A DNA stretch of 64,000 bases from CAYUIG01 sp964444685. Lineage in GTDB: Bacteria > Gemmatimonadota > Gemmatimonadetes > Longimicrobiales > RSA9. A model generated the notes under the pieces. That model was not told where the DNA came from and searched no databases. It saw nothing but the letters and a program-made list of their open reading frames with translations. Shown piece after piece: positions 25,385-34,327 of this stretch; the first letter of the stretch is position 1; every line of letters starts with the position of its first letter. The stretch covers positions 43,338-107,337 of the forward strand of contig CAYUIG010000005.1 in assembly GCA_964444685.1 (NCBI GenBank). The letters run 5' to 3'. A program made the translations under genes and the position numbers.

Positions 25385-27532
25385 CTAGAGACGATTCAGC
25401 CACTCCCCTATGATCGGGAACGCTTCACCGGACACGGCACGCGCGGTGTGGATGCCGGACTGGAACGACGCCTCCATGAACGCGATGTAGAGGTCGTTGT
25501 CGATCCAGTCGCCGGTGATGAACAGGTTGTCGTAGCCGGTGCCATCCGCGCGCATGCGGTACTGGTTCGTGCCCGGCAGCGAGATCGTGCAGCGCTCCGA
25601 CGGTCCGCAGTTCGACTTCCAGAACTGCCAGTTCAGGCGGTCACGGCCCCTGCGCTCCTGTGGATCCACGAGCAGCGACCAGTCGAGGCACGGCGGATCG
25701 TTCGCATCCATCGCGTTCGGCAGCAGCGTCGTGACGCCGCCGATTCCCTGTCCTTCCGGACCCGTGTCGCGGCCCTCGCAGAAGCCGAACAGGTCCTTGC
25801 GTGCAGACTCTGTCATCCGCTCCTCGAACGCCGGATCCTCCTCCGGCAGCGGCGGATCCGTGGGGCCGATCTGTGCACCCGTGAAATAGCCCACGTCGCG
25901 CGCTTCGACGCCGCCCTTCCAGTCCTCGAACGGCAGCACCTGGCTCATGTCTGCCCACGTGTTGTAGGGCTCCACGAACAGGCTGAGCAGCGGCTCCGGG
26001 TCCCGCCACCCGAGGGCATGCAGGTCCTCGGTGAACCAGAGCTGCGCCGATTCCGTCTGCACCGACTTCACGTGCTCGACCATGCGCGCCCACTGCGGCG
26101 TACGCGGGTTGTCCATCAGCTCCCGGCACAGGAAGCGCACGGCGGCGATCGGGATGCCGAAGACCACGACGTCGAAGTGCTCGCCCTGCTTCAGTTCGAT
26201 CCGCTCCCCGACATAGCCGCTGTAGTACGACTCGAGGTCGATGCCCTTCAGCCGATCCGCATCCACGAGCTGCTCGTAGCGCGGCTGCGCCGGCCACGAC
26301 TCCAGCCCCTTGATCGTAACCAGCGGATCGTACTCACCCACTTCGGGCTTCACGCCCGCCTGCCGGTTCACCGTGATGCTGCCGATACTCCGTCCATCCT
26401 CCGACAGGTGCAGTGCTTCGACTTTGTGGAAGAACTCGAAGCGCACGCCGCGACGCTTCAATACTTCGTAGATCGGTGCGAACACGACATCGCCCATGCC
26501 GGCGTGCATGCGGTAGAACGCGGCGCCCTTGTAGGTGAGCGCCCAGCGCGTGAGAACGCGGACCGTCGACCCTGCCGACACCCGCTGCCTGTCCGGGTCG
26601 CCGTTCTCGTAGGAGAACGCCGCGTCGTAGATGGTGCGCACCAGTGTCGTGGACAGCGTCTCGTGGTGCACGCCGTGGCGCACGAGCCACGCGCGGAAGT
26701 CTTCGTCATCGACCGTGGCGAAGCCGTCGCGCAGGAACAGCTCGTCCACGAGGATGCCCGTGCCCATGGCGAGAAGCGCATCGAGGTCGAGCCAGATGCG
26801 GTGCGCGCGGCGGTTGCGCGCCGCGAGTCGCTTGATGCCGTGCCACGCAGTGCGGCGCAGGAACTCGTACAGGCCCACCAGCCAGCGCGCACGGCGCAGG
26901 AAACGCACCGCGTACGTGGCGGCGCGCATGCTCGCCAGCCAGAGGTCGAAGAGCAGGCGCGCGCCCCATGGGTCGTCTCCGCCGAGCGGCGGATCCGGTG
27001 CCTCCTCCCATGCGCGGCCGCGCGAGTGCAGCCGGCTCGTGAAGCGGTAGCCGGCTTTCCACCCGAAGAGCAGCGTCACGAGCCCCTGCAGCACCATCCA
27101 CAGGTACTGCGGCAGTGTGAGCAGCGCACCCTGCGACCCGGGCACCGCACCGTTCGCGGGGAACGCGACCATCCACGGGTCCCATGCGCCCAGCACCCAC
27201 TCCTCTTCCACCCCGAGATCGCGCGGGTGGAACGCCTGCCGCCACGTGCGCAGCGGATGCCCCGGCGGCCGGTTCAGCTCGCCGTAGACCGTGCGGATCG
27301 CGTGGAAGAAGTTCTGATAGAAGCCGAAGAGCACGTGCAGTCCGTGCTCCTCGATGCGGCCGTATTCGCCGCGGCCGCTCGCTCCCTTCCCGCCCAGCCG
27401 CCAGCCCATCTGGTAGACGGTCACTTCGTAGCGCGCGCGCAGCTCGGGCGTCGACGTCAGCCAGAGCACGGTCGACAGCGAGGTGGGACCGCCACCCAGC
27501 ACCGCGACCCGGGTCCTCTGTTTCCGCTCCAT
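25385..27532 (-). CDS. Large FAD/NAD(P)-binding flavoprotein, paralogue of the convergent gene
   Basis: This protein of about 715 residues has 'VAVLGGGPTSLSTVLWLTS' at the N-terminus, 'YQMGWRLGGKGASGRG' as the FAD motif, and 'NLFITGDWIDNDLYIAFMEA' near the C-terminus. These match its convergent neighbour position by position. One FAD-motif residue differs: GGGPTS here instead of GAGPSG. The ATG at 27532 has GGAGCC upstream; a GTG six codons earlier is possible. Its stop is four bases from the stop of the convergent paralogue. It is the last gene of the minus-strand demethylase/flavoprotein/channel operon, 58 bases after the channel gene. Confidence 0.82.
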   Translation of the reverse strand: MERKQRTRVAVLGGGPTSLSTVLWLTSTPELRARYEVTVYQMGWRLGGKGASGRGEYGRIEEHGLHVLFGFYQNFFHAIRTVYGELNRPPGHPLRTWRQAFHPRDLGVEEEWVLGAWDPWMVAFPANGAVPGSQGALLTLPQYLWMVLQGLVTLLFGWKAGYRFTSRLHSRGRAWEEAPDPPLGGDDPWGARLLFDLWLASMRAATYAVRFLRRARWLVGLYEFLRRTAWHGIKRLAARNRRAHRIWLDLDALLAMGTGILVDELFLRDGFATVDDEDFRAWLVRHGVHHETLSTTLVRTIYDAAFSYENGDPDRQRVSAGSTVRVLTRWALTYKGAAFYRMHAGMGDVVFAPIYEVLKRRGVRFEFFHKVEALHLSEDGRSIGSITVNRQAGVKPEVGEYDPLVTIKGLESWPAQPRYEQLVDADRLKGIDLESYYSGYVGERIELKQGEHFDVVVFGIPIAAVRFLCRELMDNPRTPQWARMVEHVKSVQTESAQLWFTEDLHALGWRDPEPLLSLFVEPYNTWADMSQVLPFEDWKGGVEARDVGYFTGAQIGPTDPPLPEEDPAFEERMTESARKDLFGFCEGRDTGPEGQGIGGVTTLLPNAMDANDPPCLDWSLLVDPQERRGRDRLNWQFWKSNCGPSERCTISLPGTNQYRMRADGTGYDNLFITGDWIDNDLYIAFMEASFQSGIHTARAVSGEAFPIIGEWLNRL

Positions 27533-27590
27533 CACGGTTCGGCTCCACACTGTGGGAAACGCCCGCTCCGGACGGGGCGGGCAACCGATC

Positions 27591-29282
27591 TCAGGCGTAA
27601 CGTTTCAGGAACGCGCTTTCGCTCTCCATCGTCCCGGCCAGGATCAGCTCCGCGCCCGGCTCGTCGGGCAGCGGCTCGTCCGGCGGTGGATTGATCACCG
27701 TCTTCCCGTTCATCTCGATTGCGACGACGCTGACGCCCGTGGCCGCGCGGATACCGGAATCGCGCAGCGTGACACCGCGCAGCTTCTCCGGCAGCGCGAG
27801 CCGGAACACGTTCAGCCCCTCCGCAACCATCACGATGTCCCCACCCTCCAGGATGTTGAACACCGCGTTCGCACCCATCGAAGCGTACGACATGACGAAG
27901 TCGGCGCCGGCGCGGTGCAGTGTGGAGACATTGCGCTCGAGCGTGGCCCGGCTGATGATCTGCATGTCGGGACGAAGGCGCCGGCAGTAGATGGTGAGGT
28001 AGATGTTCGTCGCGTCGTCCGCCGTCGTGACCAGCGCGCTCGGGGCCTCGCGGATCCCCGCCTTCTCGAGGATGTCGATGTCCGCCGCGTTCCCGATGAT
28101 CGTGTGCTCGCGGTCGTGGACGCGGCCGGGATCCATCTCGACGATGCGATAGTCCACGCCGCGCTCCCGGAGCGAGCGTGCCACGGCCCGGCCGACGCGC
28201 CCGCCGCCGAGGATGAGCATCGGCGCATCGGGCAGTGAATAGATCGCAGTCAGCTCCGAGAAGCGGTCGAGCTGCGCCTCCGACCCCGCCAGCACCAGCA
28301 CGGTGCTCGGCTCGATCAGCGTTGCGGGCGTCGGCACCTCGAAACGGCCGCGCGCCCACAGGCCGATCACGGTCAGACCGGTCGACCCGCGCAGCCACCC
28401 CTCGCCCAGCGTGCGGCCCACCATCGGCGTCCCCATCACCGGCGCTTCTGCGATCAGCAGCTCGTCGAAGCGGCCGATCACGTTCGCGCGCACATCGCCG
28501 CCGATCGTTCGCCGTGCAAGCGACCGGCCCAGCATGTCGGTGAGCTGGAGCACCTGCGATGCGCCCGCCAGCTCGAGCAGGTCGATCGATTCCGGCGCGC
28601 GCGCGAACGCCACCAGCGGCACGTGCGGCGCCACCTCGCGCACCGTGAACGCGATGCTGCTGTTCGCGTAGTCGTCACCGGTGGCCACGACGAGCGCCGC
28701 ATCGGCCACGCGCACCCGGCGCCACGTGTCTGCGTCATCCCGCTCTCCCACGATCACCGGCACACCGAGGTCGTGAAGCTCCAGCGCACGGCTGAGGTCG
28801 GGTTCGATCACGAAGTGTTTCCGGCCGTGCGCATGCAGCCGCTCGCTCAGCGCCTCCGATACCGGATCGCGCGCGGACAGGATGACGTGGCCGCTCACGA
28901 TTTCGGGCACTCGGCGTGGCGCACGCGCGCGCGACTGCGCCTCGAGCCACGGTGCGTAGAAGAACTGGATGAAGGTGAACGGCAGCAGGATGAGCAGGAA
29001 CATTACGCCCGACACCAGCACCACGATCGAGAAGATGCGGCCGGCGTCGGAGTGGAAGGTGATGTCGCCGAAGCCGAGCGTGGACATCACCGTGAGCGTC
29101 CAGTACACGCCGGTCGCCCACGAGTGGTCCTGCCCCTCGCGCACCATCAGCACGTGGAACACGACCGTGTAGATGGCCACCAGCGCGAGCAACAGCAGCA
29201 CGTAGCTGCGCACGATGCGCAGGTTCCGGCGCGCCGAGCCGCCGGACATCAGCGCCATGAACTCGGATGGCAGTGTCTTCAT
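27591..29282 (-). CDS. Two-TM potassium channel with duplicated RCK (TrkA-N/TrkA-C) domains
   Basis: The 563-residue protein has TM1 (about 26-46), a pore helix with selectivity filter 'STLGFGD' (about 67-73) and TM2 (about 82-105). Two RCK units follow. The first ('VSGHVILSARDPVSEALSERL') has lost the usual glycine-rich GxGxxG; the second ('MLILGGGRVGRAVARSLRERG', about 345) keeps it and may bind NAD(H) or a nucleotide. Each is followed by a TrkA-C-like beta domain. This is the plan of MthK/GsuK-type ligand-gated channels. ATG 29282 overlaps the upstream stop by four bases (ATGA). Longer frames upstream lie inside the next gene and are not coding. Confidence 0.9.
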   Translation of the reverse strand: MKTLPSEFMALMSGGSARRNLRIVRSYVLLLLALVAIYTVVFHVLMVREGQDHSWATGVYWTLTVMSTLGFGDITFHSDAGRIFSIVVLVSGVMFLLILLPFTFIQFFYAPWLEAQSRARAPRRVPEIVSGHVILSARDPVSEALSERLHAHGRKHFVIEPDLSRALELHDLGVPVIVGERDDADTWRRVRVADAALVVATGDDYANSSIAFTVREVAPHVPLVAFARAPESIDLLELAGASQVLQLTDMLGRSLARRTIGGDVRANVIGRFDELLIAEAPVMGTPMVGRTLGEGWLRGSTGLTVIGLWARGRFEVPTPATLIEPSTVLVLAGSEAQLDRFSELTAIYSLPDAPMLILGGGRVGRAVARSLRERGVDYRIVEMDPGRVHDREHTIIGNAADIDILEKAGIREAPSALVTTADDATNIYLTIYCRRLRPDMQIISRATLERNVSTLHRAGADFVMSYASMGANAVFNILEGGDIVMVAEGLNVFRLALPEKLRGVTLRDSGIRAATGVSVVAIEMNGKTVINPPPDEPLPDEPGAELILAGTMESESAFLKRYA

Positions 29283-30823
29283 GTGCGTCGTTCCAGCACG
29301 GCGCGGGCCGCGAGCAGCCCCGCGCCTCCGGTGATGCCCGGACCCGGATGCGCGCCCGCGCCCCCGAGGTACAGCCCGTCGACCGGCAGGGCGTGCCGCG
29401 ACCAGCTCGCAACGGGCCGCATGAACAGGATCTGATCCAGCCCCAGCTCTCCGTGTGATTCCGCGCCCTCGGTGAGTCCAAACGTCGCCTCGATGTCCGC
29501 CGGTGACAGCACCGCACGATGCAGCACACGCGACGCGAAACCACGCAGGTGCGCATCGATCGCCGACGTCGCGGCCTCCGCCAGCGCGTCGCGACGGGCC
29601 GTGTCCCAGGCGCCGTCCCGCAGCGCATACGGTGCAGAGCGCACCCGTGCGACGGCCACGTGTTTCCCGGCCGGCGCCAGTGAGGGCCACGTGCGTGTCG
29701 GGAAGGAGAGCTCGACGTGCGGCGCATCGGATACCCGCCCGTACTTCGCCGCATCCGCCGCCCGCTCCAGCGCCGTCATGCTCCCCGTCAACGAAAGCAC
29801 GTTGGCAGCGGGCGCACCATCGGGCAGCGCATCGAGTGCGTAGAGCACGTAGGCCGTGGCACCGCGGTAGCGAATGTTGCCGAACGAATGCAGCACATCC
29901 GGATCGATCCATTCGGGGTCGACCATGGCGAGGGTCCGCGCAGGATCCGCCGTCGACACCACCACGCCCGCCTCGATCTCCTCGCCCGATTGCAGCGCCA
30001 CGCCATGGACGGTGTCATCACGCACGAGGATGCGCGCCAACCCGGCGCCGGTGCGCACGACCGCGCCGTGTTTCGCGGCCGCCGAAAGCGCGGCGCGCAC
30101 GAACGCGTCCGGCCCGTGCCCGAACAGGCCGCGCCCGCGCACGACACCGGGCTGCGCACCCACGAGCCGGTGCAGCATTGTGAAGCCGGTGCCGCCCGAC
30201 AGCGGACCCTGGCGCACGTCGAGGAGTGCGACGGCCGCGATGCCCGCCTTCAGCGCATCGTTCTCGAAGAACTCGCCGAGCACCTGCGCTACGGGCATGG
30301 GCAGCACGCGCAGCAGCTCGATCATGTCCGTGCGCCCGAGTGCGCGGAACTTCCGCAGCACCGGCAGCAATGAAACGAGCTCGCGTGCGGGCGCATCGAT
30401 TCGCGGGGCAGGCTTTTCGTACAGTGCGGCGAGCACGCCTGCGAGCCGGTGCATGCGTCCGACGAAGTCGGGCCAGCGCGCGCCGTCGGCAGGTGCGTGC
30501 GAACGCAGCGCCGCCATGACACGCGCCGGATCCGCGGCAACCTCGAGCCAGCTTCCCGGTTCGATCGCTACGGCCAGCGGAATCTCCGGGTCGTGCACCG
30601 CAATGGGGCCGACCACACCCGCGACATCCGGCGGCACCCAGCCGGCTTCGTGCGCGAGCGGAGCAGCGCGGAATCCTTCCGCGAACTCGAGCATACGCGC
30701 CTGTCCGCCGGGCGTTTCAGCCGCTTCCAGCACCGTGACGCGGTGTCCCGCGCGCGCAAGCATTGCCGCGCAGGTGAGACCGTTCGCGCCGGCCCCGATC
30801 ACGATGACGTCGCTCCGGCTCAT
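29279..30823 (-). CDS. PYROXD2-like FAD oxidoreductase (phytoene desaturase fold)
   Basis: The 514-residue protein begins 'DVIVIGAGANGLTCAAMLA' and continues with 'VLEAAETPGGQARM', the two FAD contacts. It ends with 'GLYLGGAGAHPGPGITGGAGL', the C-terminal motif of the CrtI/PYROXD2 group. It is a diverged paralogue of the gene upstream. Start ATG 30823 overlaps that gene's TGA by four bases, and its own stop overlaps the channel start by four bases. An unconserved region at about 240-330 may set substrate choice. Substrate unknown. Confidence 0.85.
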   Translation of the reverse strand: MSRSDVIVIGAGANGLTCAAMLARAGHRVTVLEAAETPGGQARMLEFAEGFRAAPLAHEAGWVPPDVAGVVGPIAVHDPEIPLAVAIEPGSWLEVAADPARVMAALRSHAPADGARWPDFVGRMHRLAGVLAALYEKPAPRIDAPARELVSLLPVLRKFRALGRTDMIELLRVLPMPVAQVLGEFFENDALKAGIAAVALLDVRQGPLSGGTGFTMLHRLVGAQPGVVRGRGLFGHGPDAFVRAALSAAAKHGAVVRTGAGLARILVRDDTVHGVALQSGEEIEAGVVVSTADPARTLAMVDPEWIDPDVLHSFGNIRYRGATAYVLYALDALPDGAPAANVLSLTGSMTALERAADAAKYGRVSDAPHVELSFPTRTWPSLAPAGKHVAVARVRSAPYALRDGAWDTARRDALAEAATSAIDAHLRGFASRVLHRAVLSPADIEATFGLTEGAESHGELGLDQILFMRPVASWSRHALPVDGLYLGGAGAHPGPGITGGAGLLAARAVLERRT

Positions 30824-32400
30824 GTGGCGCGCACGATCTCGAGTGCCGCGATCCGCCCCGACGCGCCCATGATGCCGCCGCCCGGATGCGTGCCGGAGCC
30901 GCACTGCCAGTAGCCGCGGATCGGCGTGTGGTACTTCGCCCACGCGTGTGCCGGACGCAGGAAGAAGAGCTGCTGGAGTGCCAGCTCGCCCTGGAAGATG
31001 TTGCCCTCGGTGAGGCCCGTGATGCGCTCGATGTCGAGCGGCGTCAGCACCTGCCGGTGCAGGATGAGGCTCTTCAGGTTCGGCGCGTAGCGCGACAGCG
31101 TGTCGATCACCGCGTGGCCGAACGCTTCGCGCTTCGCGTCCGTCCACCCGCCGTTCACCTGGTATGGCGCGTACTGCACGAAGATGCTCATGACGTGTTT
31201 CCCGGGCGGCGCCATCCCCGGATCGATCATCGACGGGATCACGATGTCCATATACGGCGAGCGCGAGAACTCGCCGTACTTGGCGTCATCGTACGCGCGC
31301 TCGAGGTAGTCGAGACTGGGGCTGATGGAGATCGCGCCGCGCAGGTGCGGGCCGCGACCCGGCAGGCAGGTGAAATCCGGCAGCCCATCCAGCGCGAGAT
31401 TCACCTTCCCCGACGAGCCGCGGAACGTGTACTTCCCGATCGTATCCACCAGCTCGGTGGGCAGCTCCTTCGGCTCGACAAGCTGCGTGAACGTGCGCTT
31501 CGGGTCCAGCGAAGACACGACGATCGGCGCAACGACCTCCTCACCACTGCTCAGCACCACGCCCAGAACACGGCTGTCCTTCGTGAGCACGCGCTCGACC
31601 GCCGCATCGGTGCGGATCTCCGCGCCCTGTGCGCGCGCCGCACTCGCAATGGCTTCGCTGATCGCGCCCGTGCCACCCTTCTGGAAACCCCACGCGCGGA
31701 ACGCGCCGTCGATCTCGCCCATGTAGTGATGCAGCAGCACGTACGCGGAGCCCGGTGAGCGCGGGCCGAGGAACGTGCCGATGATGCCGCTCGCCGACTT
31801 CGTCGCCTTGAGAGGGTCGAACTCGAACCATTCGTCGAGGTAGTCGGCACTGCTCATCGTCATGAGCTTGTGCAGCGCGTGGAAGCGGTCGGGCCCGAGC
31901 GAGCGCATGTGCTTCCCGAACTTCAGCATCCCGCGCAGCTCCGACGGCGAGAGTGACGTCGGGTCCGGCGGCACCATGGACAGGATCGGCTTTACGGCCA
32001 TCGCCATGTGCTGCATCAGCCGGCCGAACACGGACATGGCCTCTGCATCGCGCGGCGAGTGGCGCTCCAGTTCACGCCGCGATTCGTCGGGATCCGCCCA
32101 TGCGCCCAGGTAGTCGCCGTTGTCGAGCGGCGTGATCGTGCTCTCGAGCGGCAGGATCTGGAGCCCGTGCGAGGGCAGGTCCAGCTCGCGGATGATCTCC
32201 GGCCGCAGCAGGCTCACCACATAGGAGAAGACGGAGAAGCGGAAGCCCGGGAAGATCTCTTCCGTCACTGCGGCGCCACCCAGCACGGGCCGTCGCTCGA
32301 GCACGAGCGTTTTCCGTCCCGCACGCGCGAGATACGCCGCCGCCACGAGACCGTTGTGGCCGCCGCCGACCACGATCGCGTCGTAGCGGTTCGCCGCCAT
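30820..32400 (-). CDS. PYROXD2-like FAD oxidoreductase
   Basis: This 526-residue flavoprotein has 'AIVVGGGHNGLVAAAYLARAG' compressed at the N-terminus (residues 8-28), 'VLERRPVLGGAAVTEEIFPG' and C-terminal 'CGSGTHPGGGIMGASGR'. The 'GGGHNGL' and 'GGAAVTEE' forms are those of the PYROXD2 family, whose mammalian member is mitochondrial. The start codon shares one base with the stop of the GcvT-like gene (TGATG). The tight order suggests that the demethylase and this dehydrogenase act on the same or linked substrate (inference). Confidence 0.87.
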   Translation of the reverse strand: MAANRYDAIVVGGGHNGLVAAAYLARAGRKTLVLERRPVLGGAAVTEEIFPGFRFSVFSYVVSLLRPEIIRELDLPSHGLQILPLESTITPLDNGDYLGAWADPDESRRELERHSPRDAEAMSVFGRLMQHMAMAVKPILSMVPPDPTSLSPSELRGMLKFGKHMRSLGPDRFHALHKLMTMSSADYLDEWFEFDPLKATKSASGIIGTFLGPRSPGSAYVLLHHYMGEIDGAFRAWGFQKGGTGAISEAIASAARAQGAEIRTDAAVERVLTKDSRVLGVVLSSGEEVVAPIVVSSLDPKRTFTQLVEPKELPTELVDTIGKYTFRGSSGKVNLALDGLPDFTCLPGRGPHLRGAISISPSLDYLERAYDDAKYGEFSRSPYMDIVIPSMIDPGMAPPGKHVMSIFVQYAPYQVNGGWTDAKREAFGHAVIDTLSRYAPNLKSLILHRQVLTPLDIERITGLTEGNIFQGELALQQLFFLRPAHAWAKYHTPIRGYWQCGSGTHPGGGIMGASGRIAALEIVRAT

Positions 32401-33587
32401 CAGGCGCGCTTCCTGGCGGGATCGAAGAACGGCAGCTTCGCGACGACGGCATTGGCACGCAGCCGGCGGTGCTCGACCGTCATCTCGAGGCTCACCTTCG
32501 TGCCCGGCTCGAAGTGCGGGCGGCGCAGGTGCGCGAGTGCAAGGTACTGCTTCAGCAGCGGCGACCAGCAGCCGCTCGTCGCGTAGCCGACCTGGGCATC
32601 ACTGCGGTAGACCGGCGTGCTCGTGCGCCACGCGATCGTCGGAAGCTGCGGCGGGAGGCCGCGCGCGCGGTACAGCCGCTCCAGCGAGTCCCACGACACC
32701 TCCAGCCCGACGAAGCCCCACTCCGCGCCGCGCTCGCGCTCCAGCTGCAGCGCGCGCCGGCCGTTGAACGGACCTTTGTCTGCACTCACCGTCCAGCCCA
32801 GGTTCAACTCGTACGGCGACGACTTCTGGTCCTCGATCAGCGCGTGCTGCGCCGAGTGGTAATCCACGTCCAGCATCACGAGCCCGGCCTCGATGCGCGC
32901 GATGTCCAGCGCCCAGATGCCGGCCGGCGTGATGCCGTACGCCGTGCCCTCGGTCATCAGCGCATCCCAGACGCGCAGCGCATCCTCCGCACGGACCCAG
33001 AGCTCGTAGCCCAGGTCACCCGTGTAGCCCGTGCGCGAGATCGTGACCGGAGCACCGGCAATGTGCGTGTCGACGAGGCGGAAGTAGCGCAGCGCGTCGA
33101 GGTCGGCATCGCAGAGCTGCTTCAGCACCTCGCGTGACAGCGGACCCTGAAGCGCGAGCGCGCCGAGCGAGTGCGACACGTCCTCGACCGACACGTCCAT
33201 GCGCACGGCGTTTATCGCCAGCCAGCGCAGGTTCGGCTCCGCGCTCGTCAGCCGGTAGGTGTCTTCGTCGAGCCGGCTGATCGTGCCGTCGTCGATCACC
33301 TTGCCCGCCGCGTCGCACCAGGTCGTGTACATCACCTGTCCGACCCGGCACTTCGTGACGTCGCGCGTGACCATCCGGTCGAGCAGACGGCGCGCATCGC
33401 GGCCGCGGATCATGTACTTGTGCAGTGGCGAAACATCGAAGAGCGCGGCCGCGTTCCGTACGGCCGCATACTCGCGGTCGGGATGCGGGTCGTACGCGCT
33501 CGCCACCTGGTGGCCCGCCCAGCGCCGCCATGTCTGCGCGCGGACGAGGGGCGCGGTCCGCTCGTGGAAGGGAGTGGTCCTGAGCAT
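32400..33587 (-). CDS. GcvT-fold folate-dependent aminomethyltransferase/demethylase
   Basis: The 395-residue protein aligns with glycine cleavage T-protein: 'AALFDVSPLHKYMIRGRDA', 'DAAGKVIDDGTI' with the conserved aspartate, 'LALQGPLS' and the folate-loop 'SRTGYTGDLGYELWV'. It has the C-terminal barrel ('LPFFDPARKRA') found in stand-alone demethylases. No gcvH or gcvP is near, so it is probably not the glycine cleavage enzyme; a C1 transfer from an N-, O- or S-methyl substrate to tetrahydrofolate is more likely. It heads an operon of two PYROXD2-like flavoproteins, a potassium channel and a large flavoprotein. Its ATG has no SD and lies only about 12 bases after a -10 box. Confidence 0.85.
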   Translation of the reverse strand: MLRTTPFHERTAPLVRAQTWRRWAGHQVASAYDPHPDREYAAVRNAAALFDVSPLHKYMIRGRDARRLLDRMVTRDVTKCRVGQVMYTTWCDAAGKVIDDGTISRLDEDTYRLTSAEPNLRWLAINAVRMDVSVEDVSHSLGALALQGPLSREVLKQLCDADLDALRYFRLVDTHIAGAPVTISRTGYTGDLGYELWVRAEDALRVWDALMTEGTAYGITPAGIWALDIARIEAGLVMLDVDYHSAQHALIEDQKSSPYELNLGWTVSADKGPFNGRRALQLERERGAEWGFVGLEVSWDSLERLYRARGLPPQLPTIAWRTSTPVYRSDAQVGYATSGCWSPLLKQYLALAHLRRPHFEPGTKVSLEMTVEHRRLRANAVVAKLPFFDPARKRA

Positions 33588-33598
33588 GGAGTCAGGCC

Positions 33599-33628
33599 AG
33601 TCTATCCGCGCCGCCCACGCAACCGCAA
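33599..33628 (-). promoter_or_regulatory. Promoter predicting a near-leaderless mRNA
   Basis: TTGCGG (33623-33628), an 18-base spacer and TAGACT (33599-33604) precede ATG 33587. The expected start near 33592 leaves about five bases of leader, which fits the absence of an SD. Confidence 0.45.
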
Positions 33629-33637
33629 CCGGGCGTC

Positions 33638-34303
33638 CTACCGTCCCGTGGTACCGCTGTCGGCCGGCATGCCCGCAGCGCGTGCCAGCTGGGGGAGCAG
33701 CACGCCGGCCCCTTCGACCTGATCCTGCCAGTAGTCGCGGAGTTCGCGCAGCCGATCCATGTGTGCGGCGTACTCGGGCAGCAGCCGGTCCGCGTCGGGC
33801 CTGTAGAACACGCGAGGTTCATCGAGGTACGGCAGCACGCGCGCCTCCGTGAACGTCGTGTAACGCACAAAACGATCGGACACCCCCACCACTTCGTTGT
33901 AGAACGATGAGATGTCGGCCAGCAGCCGCGGGTCCAGCAGCCCGACCGACTGCGCGCTCATCGCGGCATCGAAGGCTCCGCGGGGAGGCTGCTCGGAACC
34001 CTCGATCCGGAAGTAGACGGGCGCAGGCCTGAGTCCTGCCGTATATGCCGAGTCGAACCGCGCCAGATCCGCGTCGATCACGCCCACGACGAAGCTGAGG
34101 TAGTTCCGGGTCCGGAGCACCTCCGTGTGCAGTCCGCCGTAGATCTGGGTCGCCAGCCGCTCGCGTTCGCTGCGCTCACGCCAGCCCTCGACCATGAACG
34201 CGCCCAGCACGCCGAAGAACACGATGAGCAGCTCGAATCCGAGTCGCGAAAAGTTCAGCGACTTCCATCCCGTGCGCTTCGTCACGCCGTTCCCGTCGGC
34301 CAT
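33638..34303 (-). CDS. Single-pass membrane protein, unknown
   Basis: The 221-residue product has one TM helix at about residues 22-39 ('LGFELLIVFFGVLGAFMVEGW') in shortened form, then a basic/acidic stretch ('RERSERERLATQ') and a helical extracytoplasmic or cytoplasmic domain. Similar short proteins with one N-terminal helix are common and uncharacterised in soil bacteria (memory). ATG 34303 has SD GAGG. It sits 24 bases after the chloride channel gene and 50 before the GcvT gene on the same strand. Confidence 0.7.
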   Translation of the reverse strand: MADGNGVTKRTGWKSLNFSRLGFELLIVFFGVLGAFMVEGWRERSERERLATQIYGGLHTEVLRTRNYLSFVVGVIDADLARFDSAYTAGLRPAPVYFRIEGSEQPPRGAFDAAMSAQSVGLLDPRLLADISSFYNEVVGVSDRFVRYTTFTEARVLPYLDEPRVFYRPDADRLLPEYAAHMDRLRELRDYWQDQVEGAGVLLPQLARAAGMPADSGTTGR

Positions 34304-34327
34304 CGGATCCTCGCCATTTGTCTGTGG

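Noticed and set aside
25130..27694. Plus-strand open frame of about 850 codons opposite the large flavoprotein
   Set aside because: Starts inside one flavoprotein gene and runs antisense to its paralogue; no motifs.
29283..29912. Extension of the potassium channel gene to an upstream start
   Set aside because: The extra 210 codons overlap the flavoprotein gene in another frame; ATG 29282 in an ATGA overlap gives a normal channel N-terminus.
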